NCBI GenBank assembly: GCA_949987565.1
Contig: OX465102.1
Coordinates: 16,561,812-16,625,811, forward strand
Length of the DNA: 64,000 nt
Direction of reading: 5' to 3'
From: Luidia sarsii
Lineage: Eukaryota; Echinodermata; Asteroidea; Paxillosida; Luidiidae
Shown here: positions 22,701 to 34,700 of the stretch, piece after piece
Numbering within the stretch: position 1 is the first letter of the stretch
Layout: the number at the start of each line of letters is the position of its first letter
Notes under the pieces: generated by a model
Databases searched by the model: none
Told to the model about the DNA's origin: nothing
What the model saw: only the letters and a program-made list of their open reading frames with translations
Position numbers and translations under genes: made by a program

Positions 22701-25700
22701 CTCTTGCCCACTCCCAAGCACCACCACCCTTTGCCTCCTCTCAAAGGTCATTTCCCTTCTCCAGTGGCGTGAGTAATGATAATGCAAATATCACCTGGTG
22801 CCTGAGGAGTGCCGGTACTCCATTTTCGTTTTTTCTCGTTTTAAGCCCAGCACTGTCACAATTTTTAGTGGGCCTGATGTTTCGATTGCAGCATGGAGGT
22901 AAAGTCGGAGGCACCTCCACGATCCTAGCAGGACCTTTCTCAAAGGCACTGAAGGTCCAGCTACATGTACATGTAGGATCGAAACGTCAGGCCCACTAAA
23001 TTTTGAGATTTGCAATTTGGTAAATTTAGAGTCAGTGAGCAGTTTGCAACATTTTTGAATATTACTCTGAGCCTAACACTGACCGAAACCGCCCAAATGC
23101 CTGTGGTCAAGTTTGTTTGGGGACTACACTACAATGGTAAATGCAACTGAAACCACCCCCCCACACATTGAAATGGACATGAAAAAGTGCTATAGATCTA
23201 TCACTGGGAGAAAATGTAAGAGATACAACTTTTAAGAGATATGTAAATGTTACTATATAAAAATGTACATGTGTATGTACATGCACATGTATCTGCATAC
23301 TTTAAATAATTTTTTTTTAGACAATTCTTGGAAATTTAGGGACCGATGTTTCAATTAGTACAGAAACCGTCTCAAAGTAGAATCTATGTAAAAGCAGGAC
23401 CTTTCTCTATACATGTACTGTACATGTGCATGTACAACAGTCTGGAACCTATACTGTGCACACATTACCTAGAATCAAAGAATGACCTGAAATACAGTAT
23501 ATAGATTAAGTGGGACTGACGGTCCAAATCTAATCCATGCCAGACCTTTCTCAAAGCAGGACGTGTATACTTTGAAATCAGGGTTGAAAATCAACTGATA
23601 AAACACAGTCCGCTACCTAGAATTAAAAGAATGCCCTGAAATAGATGTAATACAAGATTCGGGACGAGTTATGAGGGCCCGATCCCATCGGGACATTTCT
23701 CCCGTTAATGGATCAACATCGGCATCATATCTTGTCGTGCCGAGGCTTGATCCATGTGAGGGCGTTGTTGTTGACATCCCTCCGGTCTTGGTCGGTGCGC
23801 ACCAGTCCCCTGGGGCAGCGACAGAGAACGCGGCCCGTTCGTTTTGAGGTGGCTTACATTGATCAGCATTACACTCTCCGATACCCACTTGGTAACACAA
23901 TTGCATGCACTTTGCACAGCAGGGTTTTCCCTGAAATTTTTTTTGTCCAAGTCTGAGGTAACCGATAATTTGCTCAGTGATTGTATCATTTGGTAACGTT
24001 TGTGGGTGCGCTATGTTGAGGTTCCATGGGTCGCAGATTGCATAGGGAATGAGTCTAAAACACTGCAAAGCACATGTGCATGTGTATGCAGAAACATACA
24101 GACCAGTAATGTTCAAAGAAACATCAGAGGTAGTACATAGACATGTACATGTATAGTACACATTGTACATCTTTTGGCAGCTCTAGGTACAATTGTATCA
24201 AAAATTAGACAGTCTGACGTTTTGATCCCAGCAGGACCTTTCTCAAAGGCAAAGAAAGGTCCTGCTAGGATCGAAATGTCAGGCCCTCTAATTTTTGAGA
24301 TTTATGTATTGCAGGTCATTTTAGTCAGTGAGCGGTTTGCAACAGTTCTTGTATTAACTACAATTGTATTTGTGAAAAAACAACAAAAAAATAACAACAT
24401 GATTCTGACCCTTTAGAAGTTTGCGAGAGACAAACCTCTGAGGTGGTCCACCAAAAGTGTGAGGTGGGCCGCCTGGCAGTTTAATAGCCACGGCAACCCT
24501 GTTGCAGTGTATTGTGGACTTTGCCAAACAATAAGCCCAGCCCATCAAAGGAGGACTGATATTGTGCTTGGATGCCAAACCAAGCACGCACACAGATATT
24601 TCACCTATCAACACAAATGGGCACCAGCTTTAGATCTCTGTGGGAGATTGATCAATGCTGACAGTTAAAAGGGAGGAAGAAATACGGATACAATTTAAAA
24701 AAAAGAAAGAAAGAAAAAAAAAAGCACACTTATTTTTTAACCAAGGGTCGGTTAAGATACCCTTAAGTCGAAGAGAGAAAAAAAAAAAAAACTGCCGTTC
24801 TGAGGTGGTCTGTGAAAGTCATTAACACAGGCAGTGGAGCGGTCGGGATTTCTATGCAATGTGACGTTAATTGGCTCTGCTAAACCCCTCTGCCTCACTC
24901 ACTCCAAGCCAATGGCGACATAATGGCAGGGCCTGGTGGTAATTGCCTGCGGTTCCTTGCAGAGGTTCCGCACAGGCTATCCGCAGTAATGGACACGCGA
25001 CACGCACACTGGACAAAGTCACCACCAAGGGGACACACATCTGAGATGCAGGCGTGGATATGTACAGTGTGTACACTGGAAAATGGCCAAGAGCAGAAGT
25101 GTGTACAATGCACATCCTATCGAAAGTCAATGTACTTTCAATTATTGTAGGCATGTACTGTACATGTACATGTATGTTACAAGTGTACTACACATTGTAC
25201 AATGTATTCTTTGATATATCATAACTCAAACTCCAAGGTTATTTATGTGTTTCAGTTTTGTAAACAGTCTTTTGTGATTGATTATCATGATTACACATGT
25301 ACACGTACGTACATGTACCGGTATGTCTCCCATGAAACAAAAATGAGAACATAGTGATTGGGGTTATTTGGGGGCACTTTCTGACCAGACATTGAGAAAC
25401 AAAATATCTGCCTCAGACTGCCTGCCCCTGAAAAGACTTCTGGGATGTACCGGTAGGTGCTTTTGTAAAAGACTGGGGTCCTCACAGCACAAACTATGGT
25501 AACTGGTTCACGCATTGCTACCGAGTACTGGCCATCTTGAGAAACTTTTTATAAAAGAGATCACATTTAGGGTTTAGAAAAGTAACGTAAATACAATGAT
25601 GACTTATCACTAAGTTGGTATGTGTACAGTACATGATACAGCAAAGACGCAACCATTCTTTCTAAACCGTTTTTTTTTTAATTTATTTTTTATAAATGTG

Positions 25701-28700
25701 TGATGAAACAAAAGGAATGTTTACAATATGAACTACGATCAAAGCGAATATGAATAGACATGAGCTTATACAGAGGAAATGAAAAATGAATATTATTACA
25801 TACATGTACAGTGCAGGCTAAAAATTTAATTTGATGTTTGACATGTACATGTATGTGTACTATAAGAGTGTTCTTACACTTACATGTACCGGTATATGCT
25901 CAATTACTGTGATGCACACGGACAGAATTTTTTCAATGAGGGTTTGACCTACTGGATGAATAATTAACGCTGCATGCTCTTTGCTTTGCTAGACTGCCTT
26001 TTTGAATACAGGCAGCTTGTGCAAGATTTAAAGTTTTAAACCCGTGATTCCTGCTTTCAAGTACAGACATGTAGTACAAGTAGAAGTCGTGAGGGGGATA
26101 CAAGTTTGTACACTGTAAAGTGGCAGGTATCACGATTGCATCATTATGTTGTTTTGTGCCAAATGTAATGAGAGTTTTAGCCTACTCAATACTGAATGAT
26201 CTGTGCTTTGCCTGAAAACCTGCTACAAATTCCAGGCAGCTGGGCTGGGATTTGAACCCACGACTCCTTCTTTCCAGTGCAGAATGTGTCAACCACTTGA
26301 CCACCGAGCTGATCGAGGTTGTGTGGTGGATTTGAATATCTGTATAGCGGCGGGCACTGCGATGCACCAAAGATATAATGTGAATTTTTGGGCTTGTGTC
26401 ACTCGAGGAGAATGTATTTCTGGACTATGAGGACTGTTCCCTACTCAACATATAAGGACGGTGGCCACCTGAGTCTCCTCCACCGATATTTCCATGGAAG
26501 GTGTTCCTCTTCCCTCTGATCTTGCCGACTTGGTCCCCCAGTCAGGACATTTAAGCGAGCGACCAGGCTGTTTGCCTCCTCTCAGCCACCCACTCTATCT
26601 ATCCCAAGGTGTAGAATAAAGAGGTATCAGAACAGCCTCTCTCTGGAATTCCCTTCCTGGTTCATGTTTCCCACTAGTCTACGATCTTGCCCTTTTTAAG
26701 AGGAATATCAATTCCTCTCTTCAGCCTTCCTGATTTCCTCCCTACCATATCTCCTCCTTTTTTAACCTTGAGTGTGTTTATAGCCTTGCTTTTGAGGTAA
26801 ATTTGCATACCAAAAAATTCAAAATCAAATAAAAATCAGCACCGAGAGGTCAATGCTTGGCCTATGTAGTGCAGAGGTCTTAACCACTGAGCTGATCGAG
26901 GTCGTACGGTGCGGTGGAAAGGAATCTGTATAGAGGCAGGTGTCACTTTGCATCATAAGCCGCGTTTCCACTGGACTTATTTTGGTCAAAGTAACCAAGA
27001 CGATGGTTACTTTGACCAAAATAAGTCCAGTGGAAACGGCCCAGTCAAATTTCTCTCGGTTACTTAACCGAGTCCAATGGTTACTTTTACCGAGCAACCT
27101 CTGCCCAGTAAAAGTGACCAGGTAAGTTTAACCGAGCCGATTGGTCCAGTGGAAACGCACCACTCGGTTAAATGCAACTCGGTAAAAAACCACATCTGGC
27201 CTATGACGTACATGTAGCATGTACATGCACTGTGCACAGCGTCTGCTTCATGTTGCGCGCCTAAATGTACACACGTACATTGTATATCCGGCTGACACTT
27301 GACCTTAACCACTTCGCGCCGGGACCTCCGAATCCGGAGGTCAATTGGATTGCCTTTGCAACGGGGCCCTCCGAATCCGGGCACCACTATTGTCCACATT
27401 CTAAACAAAGACTCTTTTCAGCTTAGAACAAAGCAATACGAATCAGTACAAGGACCCTTTTTGACGCAAGTTGCCACATGAATTGGAAGATTAGCAGCAG
27501 TAATTGTGCAATTGTGGGACTTTTACTGTGGAGGATCGAGGGATACCGCGCTGCCGCTGAAAGTAGCGGGAGACATGGTGTTGGCATGCCACACAGCCCA
27601 ACGGTCGTCGGTCAAGCATTGGAATTCCACCCACATTCCTCACCGCAATCTGTACGCTCGGTTGTGGCCGACCAACTCGAAGATTTGACTGCCTGGAGTG
27701 GAGGCTGGAGTCTGCGGTCAGGGATTGTCAGCAGCGTACACGCACGCACACACACAAGTCCGTTACGGTCCACTGACGACGCACAAAGGGCCCTTTTTCG
27801 AACGGATAATCTCTTGACAAAAGCCACAACTACGTCCGAATTGTGCCAGGTTTTACTCTCTTGTACCCATAGTATACCCTTATCGATTTATTTCACAGAA
27901 ATGTATTGTTCCGATTGTTTTAGCAAGATTTGAAAATGATGCATTGTTCAAAAACCCCCGTATGGCGGTCATCGGCGCTGAAAAACCCCCCGGCGCGAAG
28001 TGGTTAATAAGCCGTTATATTGCCAGCTCGGTTACTTTAACCATCGTCTCGGTTAAATTTGACCGACTCAAAAGTCCAAGTGGGAACGACGGTCAAATTT
28101 GACCATTTGAAATTTAACCATCGTCTCGGTTAAATTTTAGTCCAGTGGAAACGCGGCTATAGATATTATATGATTAGAATTTCTTTACTAGACTTACCTC
28201 ATTCCCTCCAGCAGCTTTGGTTAGGATGACAGCAGAGGACACTGGTGGAGGCATACACCCAACAACTTGGAGCCTAAGACAAAACCACATTTTATTCTTG
28301 TTTAGCTTCTTAGAAACCCATGTATGTACTTGAAAATATTTAATTAGAAATAAAACTTATTTGATATTGATTAAGACACATGTAATGTATGTTGCATGCA
28401 TATTAGCAGTTTAATCAATATATGTTCATCGATGGCCCCTTAGGTGTAAATGATAGAATGCAAATAGCAAAGAATTAGGTGTAAATGAAAGAATGCAAAT
28501 GGCAAAGAATTAGGTGTAAATGAAAGAATGCAAATGGCAAAGAATTAGGTGTAAATGATAGAATGCAAATGGCACAGAATTAGGAGTAAATGATAGAATG
28601 CAAATGGCACAGAATTAGGTGTAAATGATAGAATGCAAATGGCAAAGAATTAGGTATAAATGACAGAATGCAAATGGCAAAGAATTAGGTGTAAATGATA

Positions 28701-31700
28701 GAATGCAAATGGCAAAGAATTAGGTATAAATGACAGAATGCAAATGGCAAAGAATTAGGTGTAAATGATAGAATGCAAATGGCACAGAATTAGGAGTAAA
28801 TGATAGAATGCAAATGGCACAGAATTAGGTGTAAATGATAGAATGCAAATGGCAAAGAATTAGGTATAAATGATAGAATGCAAATGGCAAAGAATTAGGT
28901 GTAAATGATCGAATGCAAATGGCAAAGAATTGGGTGTAAATGATAGAATTCAAATGGCACAGAGTTAGGTGTAAATGATAGAATGCAAATGTCAAAGAAT
29001 TAGGTGTAAATGATCGAATGCAAATGGCAAAGAATTAGGTGTAAATGATAGAATGCAAATGGCAAAGAATTGGGTGTAAATGATGAAATGCAAATGGCAC
29101 AGAGTTAGGTATAAATGATAGAATGCAAATGGCAAAGAATTAGGTGTAAATGGTAGAATGCGAATGGCAAAGAACTACATGTACATGTAGGTGTAAATGG
29201 TAAAATGCAAATGGAATAGAATTGGGTGTAAATGGTAAAATGCAAATGGAATAGAATTAGGAGTAAATGGTAAAATGCAAATGGAATAGAATTAGGAGTA
29301 AATGGTAAAATGCAAATGGAATAGAATTAGGAGTAAATGGTAAAATGCAAATGGAATAGAATTAGGAGTAAATGGTAAAATGCAAATGGAATAGAATTAG
29401 GTGTAAATGGTAAAATGCAAATGGAATAGAATTAGGTGTAAATGGTAAAATGCAAATGGATTTTTTTTTTTCAAAAGGTTCAATGGCAGGAATGTTCCAG
29501 CATTGTTCCACCATTATAGTACCTGTATATACCAATATACATGTACATTTGTAGATCCACCTAGGATATTCCTTTTGGGTCAATACACCACATCCAGTGT
29601 TGTGCACAGAGCCCTAGCCTCAGGAGTTAATATCTCCAGCTCACTATAAGTCACTAAGTTTCCAAGTAGAGTGTCTGTCTTTTTGTTTCAATCTAAACAA
29701 ATTAACAACATCACAATTTACAAAAAGAAAACTCAGACTTTTGATATTGATTTTGTATTTATTGAAAAAAAAACGATCGAGGGCCTGAAATTTTGATCCG
29801 TTCTCAAAGGTTATCTGTCTTAAGGAAGTTCAAACCATCAGGATTTGTAATTTTTGAGATTTTTATTTTGGTCAGCAGTTTAAGTCAAATCAAAATTCAG
29901 GAACCAAAAACGTAAATCTTTTGCTAACTTCTCACCACCTGTTGGGCCTGTAGTAAAATGCAAAATTGCTGACTTTGTAATATTTTGATCCTAGCATGAC
30001 CTTCATCAGAGGCTAATGAACTGATGATGGTGTAGGATCAAAACGTTAGGCCACTAACTCCAATTTTGCAAATCAAAATTCATTGGTGCATTCTGGTGCA
30101 TCCCAGCCCAGGTGGTATGAAGCAAATGCGGATTTCGCCTTTTTTTGGGCCAGGACAAGTACTGGTACATGTACGTACATGTACTAGCAGAAACAACCAC
30201 ATGCATGTCCATGAACGTGTATCATGCAATATTGTACAATATTAGAAGCTTGACTCGGCATGACCTTGTGATGAGCCGGGTCTGGATGTGACTGGCATTT
30301 TTGGATCAAGGCAGGATCATCGTTAAATAATAAATGGTTCAGAACTTCTGACTGGTGCACCCACCCCGGCAAAGACTGGTTGACTATTCAGGAAGGCCAC
30401 CATCTACAATGTATGGGCTGGATAGCTCAGATGGTTAGCGTGCTGGTATGCAAAACCAGAGGTCTCGGGTTACATGTATGTCTTCATCAAACCACTTCGC
30501 ACCAGGGGGTTTTACAGCGCTGATGACAGCCACACAGGGGTTTTTGAACAATGGATCATTTTCAAATCTCGCTAAAACAATTGAAAAAATATATTTCTGT
30601 AAAATGAACCAATAAGGGTACTATGGGTAAAAGAGAGTAAAACCTGGAACAATTCGGACGTAGTTGTGGCTTTTGTCAAGAGATTATCCGTTCGAAAAAG
30701 GGCCCATTGTGCGTCGTCGATGGAACTTAACGGACTTGTGTGTGCATGTACGGTACTGTCAATCCCTAACCGCAGACTCTAGCCTCCACTCCAGGCAGTC
30801 AAATCTTCCAGTTGGTTGGCCACACTGAGTGTACAGATTGCGGTGAGGAATGTGGGTGGAATTCCCCTGCCTGACCGACGACCGTTGGGTTGTCTGGCAT
30901 GCCAACACAATGTCCCCTGAGTGCTTTCAGCGGCAGCGTGCTATCCCTCGATCATCCACAGTAAAGGTCCCACAATTGCACACACTGCTAATCTTGCAAT
31001 TCATGTGGCAACTTGCGTCAAAAAGGGTCTTTGTACAGATTCATATTGCTTTGTTCTGAGCTGAAAAGAGTCTTTGTTTAAAATGTGGACAATAGTGGTG
31101 CCCAGATTCGGAGGGCCCCCGTCGCATAGTCAAGCCAACGGAGCTCCGATTTCGGAGGTCCCGGCGCGAAGTGGTTAAAGTGTTCTTTACAATTTGATAT
31201 TACCCCCCAAAATAAAAAAATATAAATGCAGTTGACTACAGAACAAGGTCATAGGCTGAAGTAGAAGAGCCAAGGCAGAGGAGTGTGGAAGAGAAGAGAT
31301 GACCATGGGCATGGGGCCCCCATTCTCCATCAACCAAGGGAAGAAGTCAAGTTCAGTCAAAGTCTCACCCTTTCAGAAGCCAGGGGTCCACCGGGGTCAT
31401 GAGGAGGAAGTGAACCAGGACCCAGACCAGGCATGGTACCACAGCCAGGGTGAACCCTTGGATGAAGATGTGCAGCTTGAAGTTGAGCAGAGCTGAGCGG
31501 AGCTCCTGCCAAGTAAACACCCCCAAAATAGAACATTGTATAAGTGCATGCATGTGTATGTACATGTACAAGCACACGTGTACAAAATAAATAGGGCTTC
31601 AATTTCATACATATAATATGTACAGTATATTTGGACTACCAGTACTAGTGTAAGAAATAGTGTATTACTTGAGAGTATACTGCAAACTATTTGTCGATGT

Positions 31701-34700
31701 TTGAGTGAAGATTTCTGGAGAAGTACAGTACAGTATCCCAGACCGTAAGATTTCAACATGAGGATTCTATCATGACCATCTGCAAACTGTGTAAATTAGA
31801 AGGAAATTTGTGGGCACTGCTCACACATGCAGTGCCTGGTAAATAATCATGCTGCTGCTTCTAAAAAAACCCACCAATCCCAAAAAGCAATATTGACTCA
31901 AATTATGGTTTTTAGAGAGATCAAACAGAAAACAAATGGTTGAAGTGCTTCTGACTGGCTCCCCCAGCCCGGCAAAAGTACATGCATAGTAGTTGAGTGT
32001 TTGGGAGGCCACTACCCAGTATCTACATGTAACTTAGGGCAGGATAGCTTAGATGAGAAGAACGCTGGTAGCCATGGTATGCAAAAGCAGACATCTCGGG
32101 TTCAAATCCTGGTCCAGTCAAAGTTTTCTTAGCCATTTGTTGTCAATTTATTCAAAAGTTCCCGGTCAGTTAAATTGCGTTGATTTACATGATTAGAAAA
32201 CTAAAAATCAAAAAAGTGAATGACACTTTTCCTTGCAAGTGTCATTGCCCCCTAATGACTTACTTTTGTATGGTGATCATGATAGAATCCTCATGTTGAA
32301 ATCTTACAGTCTGGGATGCTGTAATTCCCTATAAATCTTCACTCAAACATCGACAAATAGTTTATTAAGTGGGCAGTTCCATAATTTCGGACGTACATTT
32401 TGAACACATAATTAAGATACCATAGACACAAAGATGGAGCTATTAAAACTTTTATTCAGCTATGATCTGACAAAAGTTTAGTAGAAAACAGGTAACAATG
32501 AAAAAATTGTGTCAACACCTTAATGACCTTGGAATAATTAAAAAATACCATGTGTTCGGACGTACACAGAAAAAAGGAATTTTCTGATTGTATAAGTTCA
32601 ATTAAAGATTTCTGTGAAGTATGCAGATTTTTTCTAAAAATTGACACCAAAGCACTTAAAGTAGGTTTTGAAGGATATGGAAATGTAAAAATTGTAAGCA
32701 ATTTAAACTGTCAACTGGGAAATAATCAAATTTGATTTTTGTTTCGGACGTACAGTTACGGACGTACATGACCGCCGTTTCGGACGTACAATATGTTATG
32801 TGCACAAAGACATTTGTCACCGGACTTTATTTCATCCCTGGCCCTTCTCAGATTTTAGCACTTATCTATCATGTCAGTATCACCAGTAGAAAGGAATAAA
32901 AGAGTTATTTTCAGAACTGAAGAAGAGTACTTCATGTACAAGGCCTGCGGATTAACAGTTTCTTTTAACATCATCCATCCAGACTGTATTAATAAAAAGG
33001 AACAAAAATTCTTCTAATCCTTTCTTACATTATGATCGAGGCACAAAATCATGCATGTCAACAAATTACTGTAGCAGACATGTGTTTACAAAAACAAGTT
33101 TGTGGGAACTAATCAATATTACTCTTTGTTACATGTACATGTACATTAGTACATATCATTGTTTTATATAACAGAACTTTGCAAAAACAATGAAATATAA
33201 ACAGATAATACAGTTACCGTAATACTCACACATAAGAATGATATTGTTATTAAGTGTCCTTCATATTGAGAGTGTACGCATGCTTAATTTGATACCTGTC
33301 AGTCACCTTAGACATTGAAGTTGGATTGATGTTTAAGTAAAATACATGCAAGTGTACGTGCATAGTCCATGAACATATAATCTAGAAGAAATAATTTGAA
33401 ATGGAGATTTTCTATGAAAAATAAATATATAATAACTTGGTAAACTCAGAAAATCCCCACTAATATATGTACAGGTGGTGTACATGTAGAGAGCATACTG
33501 TAGTTTATAGGACATTTATAGGACTCTAGATAGGGGCATGTTTATGCATTGAGAGAGGACCTGAATATGACATTAAAAAGTAAACATGAACTGACCTCGG
33601 CTACCAACAACAACTGGTGGGGATATTTTTTTAATGACATTTTCACGCAAGTAAAAAACTTGATCTGGGTCTTTTGGCCATCGCCAATAGCTACCTGACT
33701 GGTGCATAACATTGACTCTGAGATCAGTGTTACTTGTACCAAGCTCAATGACTTCACCAGGGAAATGTTCCCCTTGATAGGCAACTAACACCCAGTCTCC
33801 TATCTGTGCCTGCAATTCCTCAATTGCATCATCAGAAGACACAATTGACTCATCAAGATCCTCCACCTCCTCTCTAATGCGGACATGCTGCTGCTGACAA
33901 CTGTTGGATACTTCACTGACAAGCAAGTGGTGTTGTCCAATTGGTGTTACACTGTGAATCTTGTGGGTATTACTGGGATTGTGGTTTCCCAGTATGCATC
34001 CAAAGTTGCCTTCTTCTCTGCAATTTCCTCTTTTGATGCAAACATTATCTCGATAGCAGGGTTCCTCTTAACTGCAACTTTGTGGAAAGAGAGTGGTGTT
34101 GATGCCGTCTCTTTCCCACTTCAAACGATTCTCCAGACAGACCGCTTCACTGTACCTCCAATTCCATCGACGACATCTTTGCCATGAGAAGTGGCAAAAA
34201 AGTCCCACTTCATGGTGATGTTGAAGTCACCTTCCCACTTTTCCAAGTTGGAGAAGAGAAACCTTTGTTTAAACTGGGAGCTAGCACCATCTGACACTAC
34301 ATGAACCTCAGAGATAGAAGGGGCATTCTATAAGTCAAACAAAAGAGAAAATGCTGTTTAGGAATTTTATGCACTTAATATTCATTGCCACTAGCATTAC
34401 AATTCCAATCGAATTTCATTATGCATCATAAAAAAATCAATGAAATAATTCAGATATAACAGACATAAATAACCAAACAAAATGGAGCAATTAAGTATAA
34501 CAAAGATTTTTTTTAAATGTAAAATTCCTTATCAAGAAAAGTAAGAAAATTGATTAATGGTTCAGAAAGTTAATTGAACATGTGCTATGTCCATATTTTT
34601 TTATGTGGGAGCATTCATCTAATACTAGTGTGTCCAATACAAAATTCAATTCAGGCTTCTTACGTATTCATTAATGTTTAATCAAAACGAATCTTCAACT

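Larger units (their letters stand above)
21166..28197. other. SLC10A7 intron 4 (about 7 kb), no gene seen
   Basis: Contains foldback repeats (22864-23057, 24198-24343), decayed arms at 23330-23560, many TACATG-type short palindromes (23.2-25.9 kb), family-B SINEs near 26 kb, and a nested pair of MITEs (26958-28158). A G-rich patch lies at 22500-22566. A minus-strand frame at 23613-24170 is noted separately. Confidence 0.5.

Noticed and set aside
28440..29460. CRISPR-like array
   Set aside because: Units are contiguous 35-mers without distinct spacers, in an intron of an animal gene.
33885..34187. Plus-strand 100-codon frame
   Set aside because: It is antisense to the broken transposon gene, whose minus-strand reading has the motif-rich product and splice sites.
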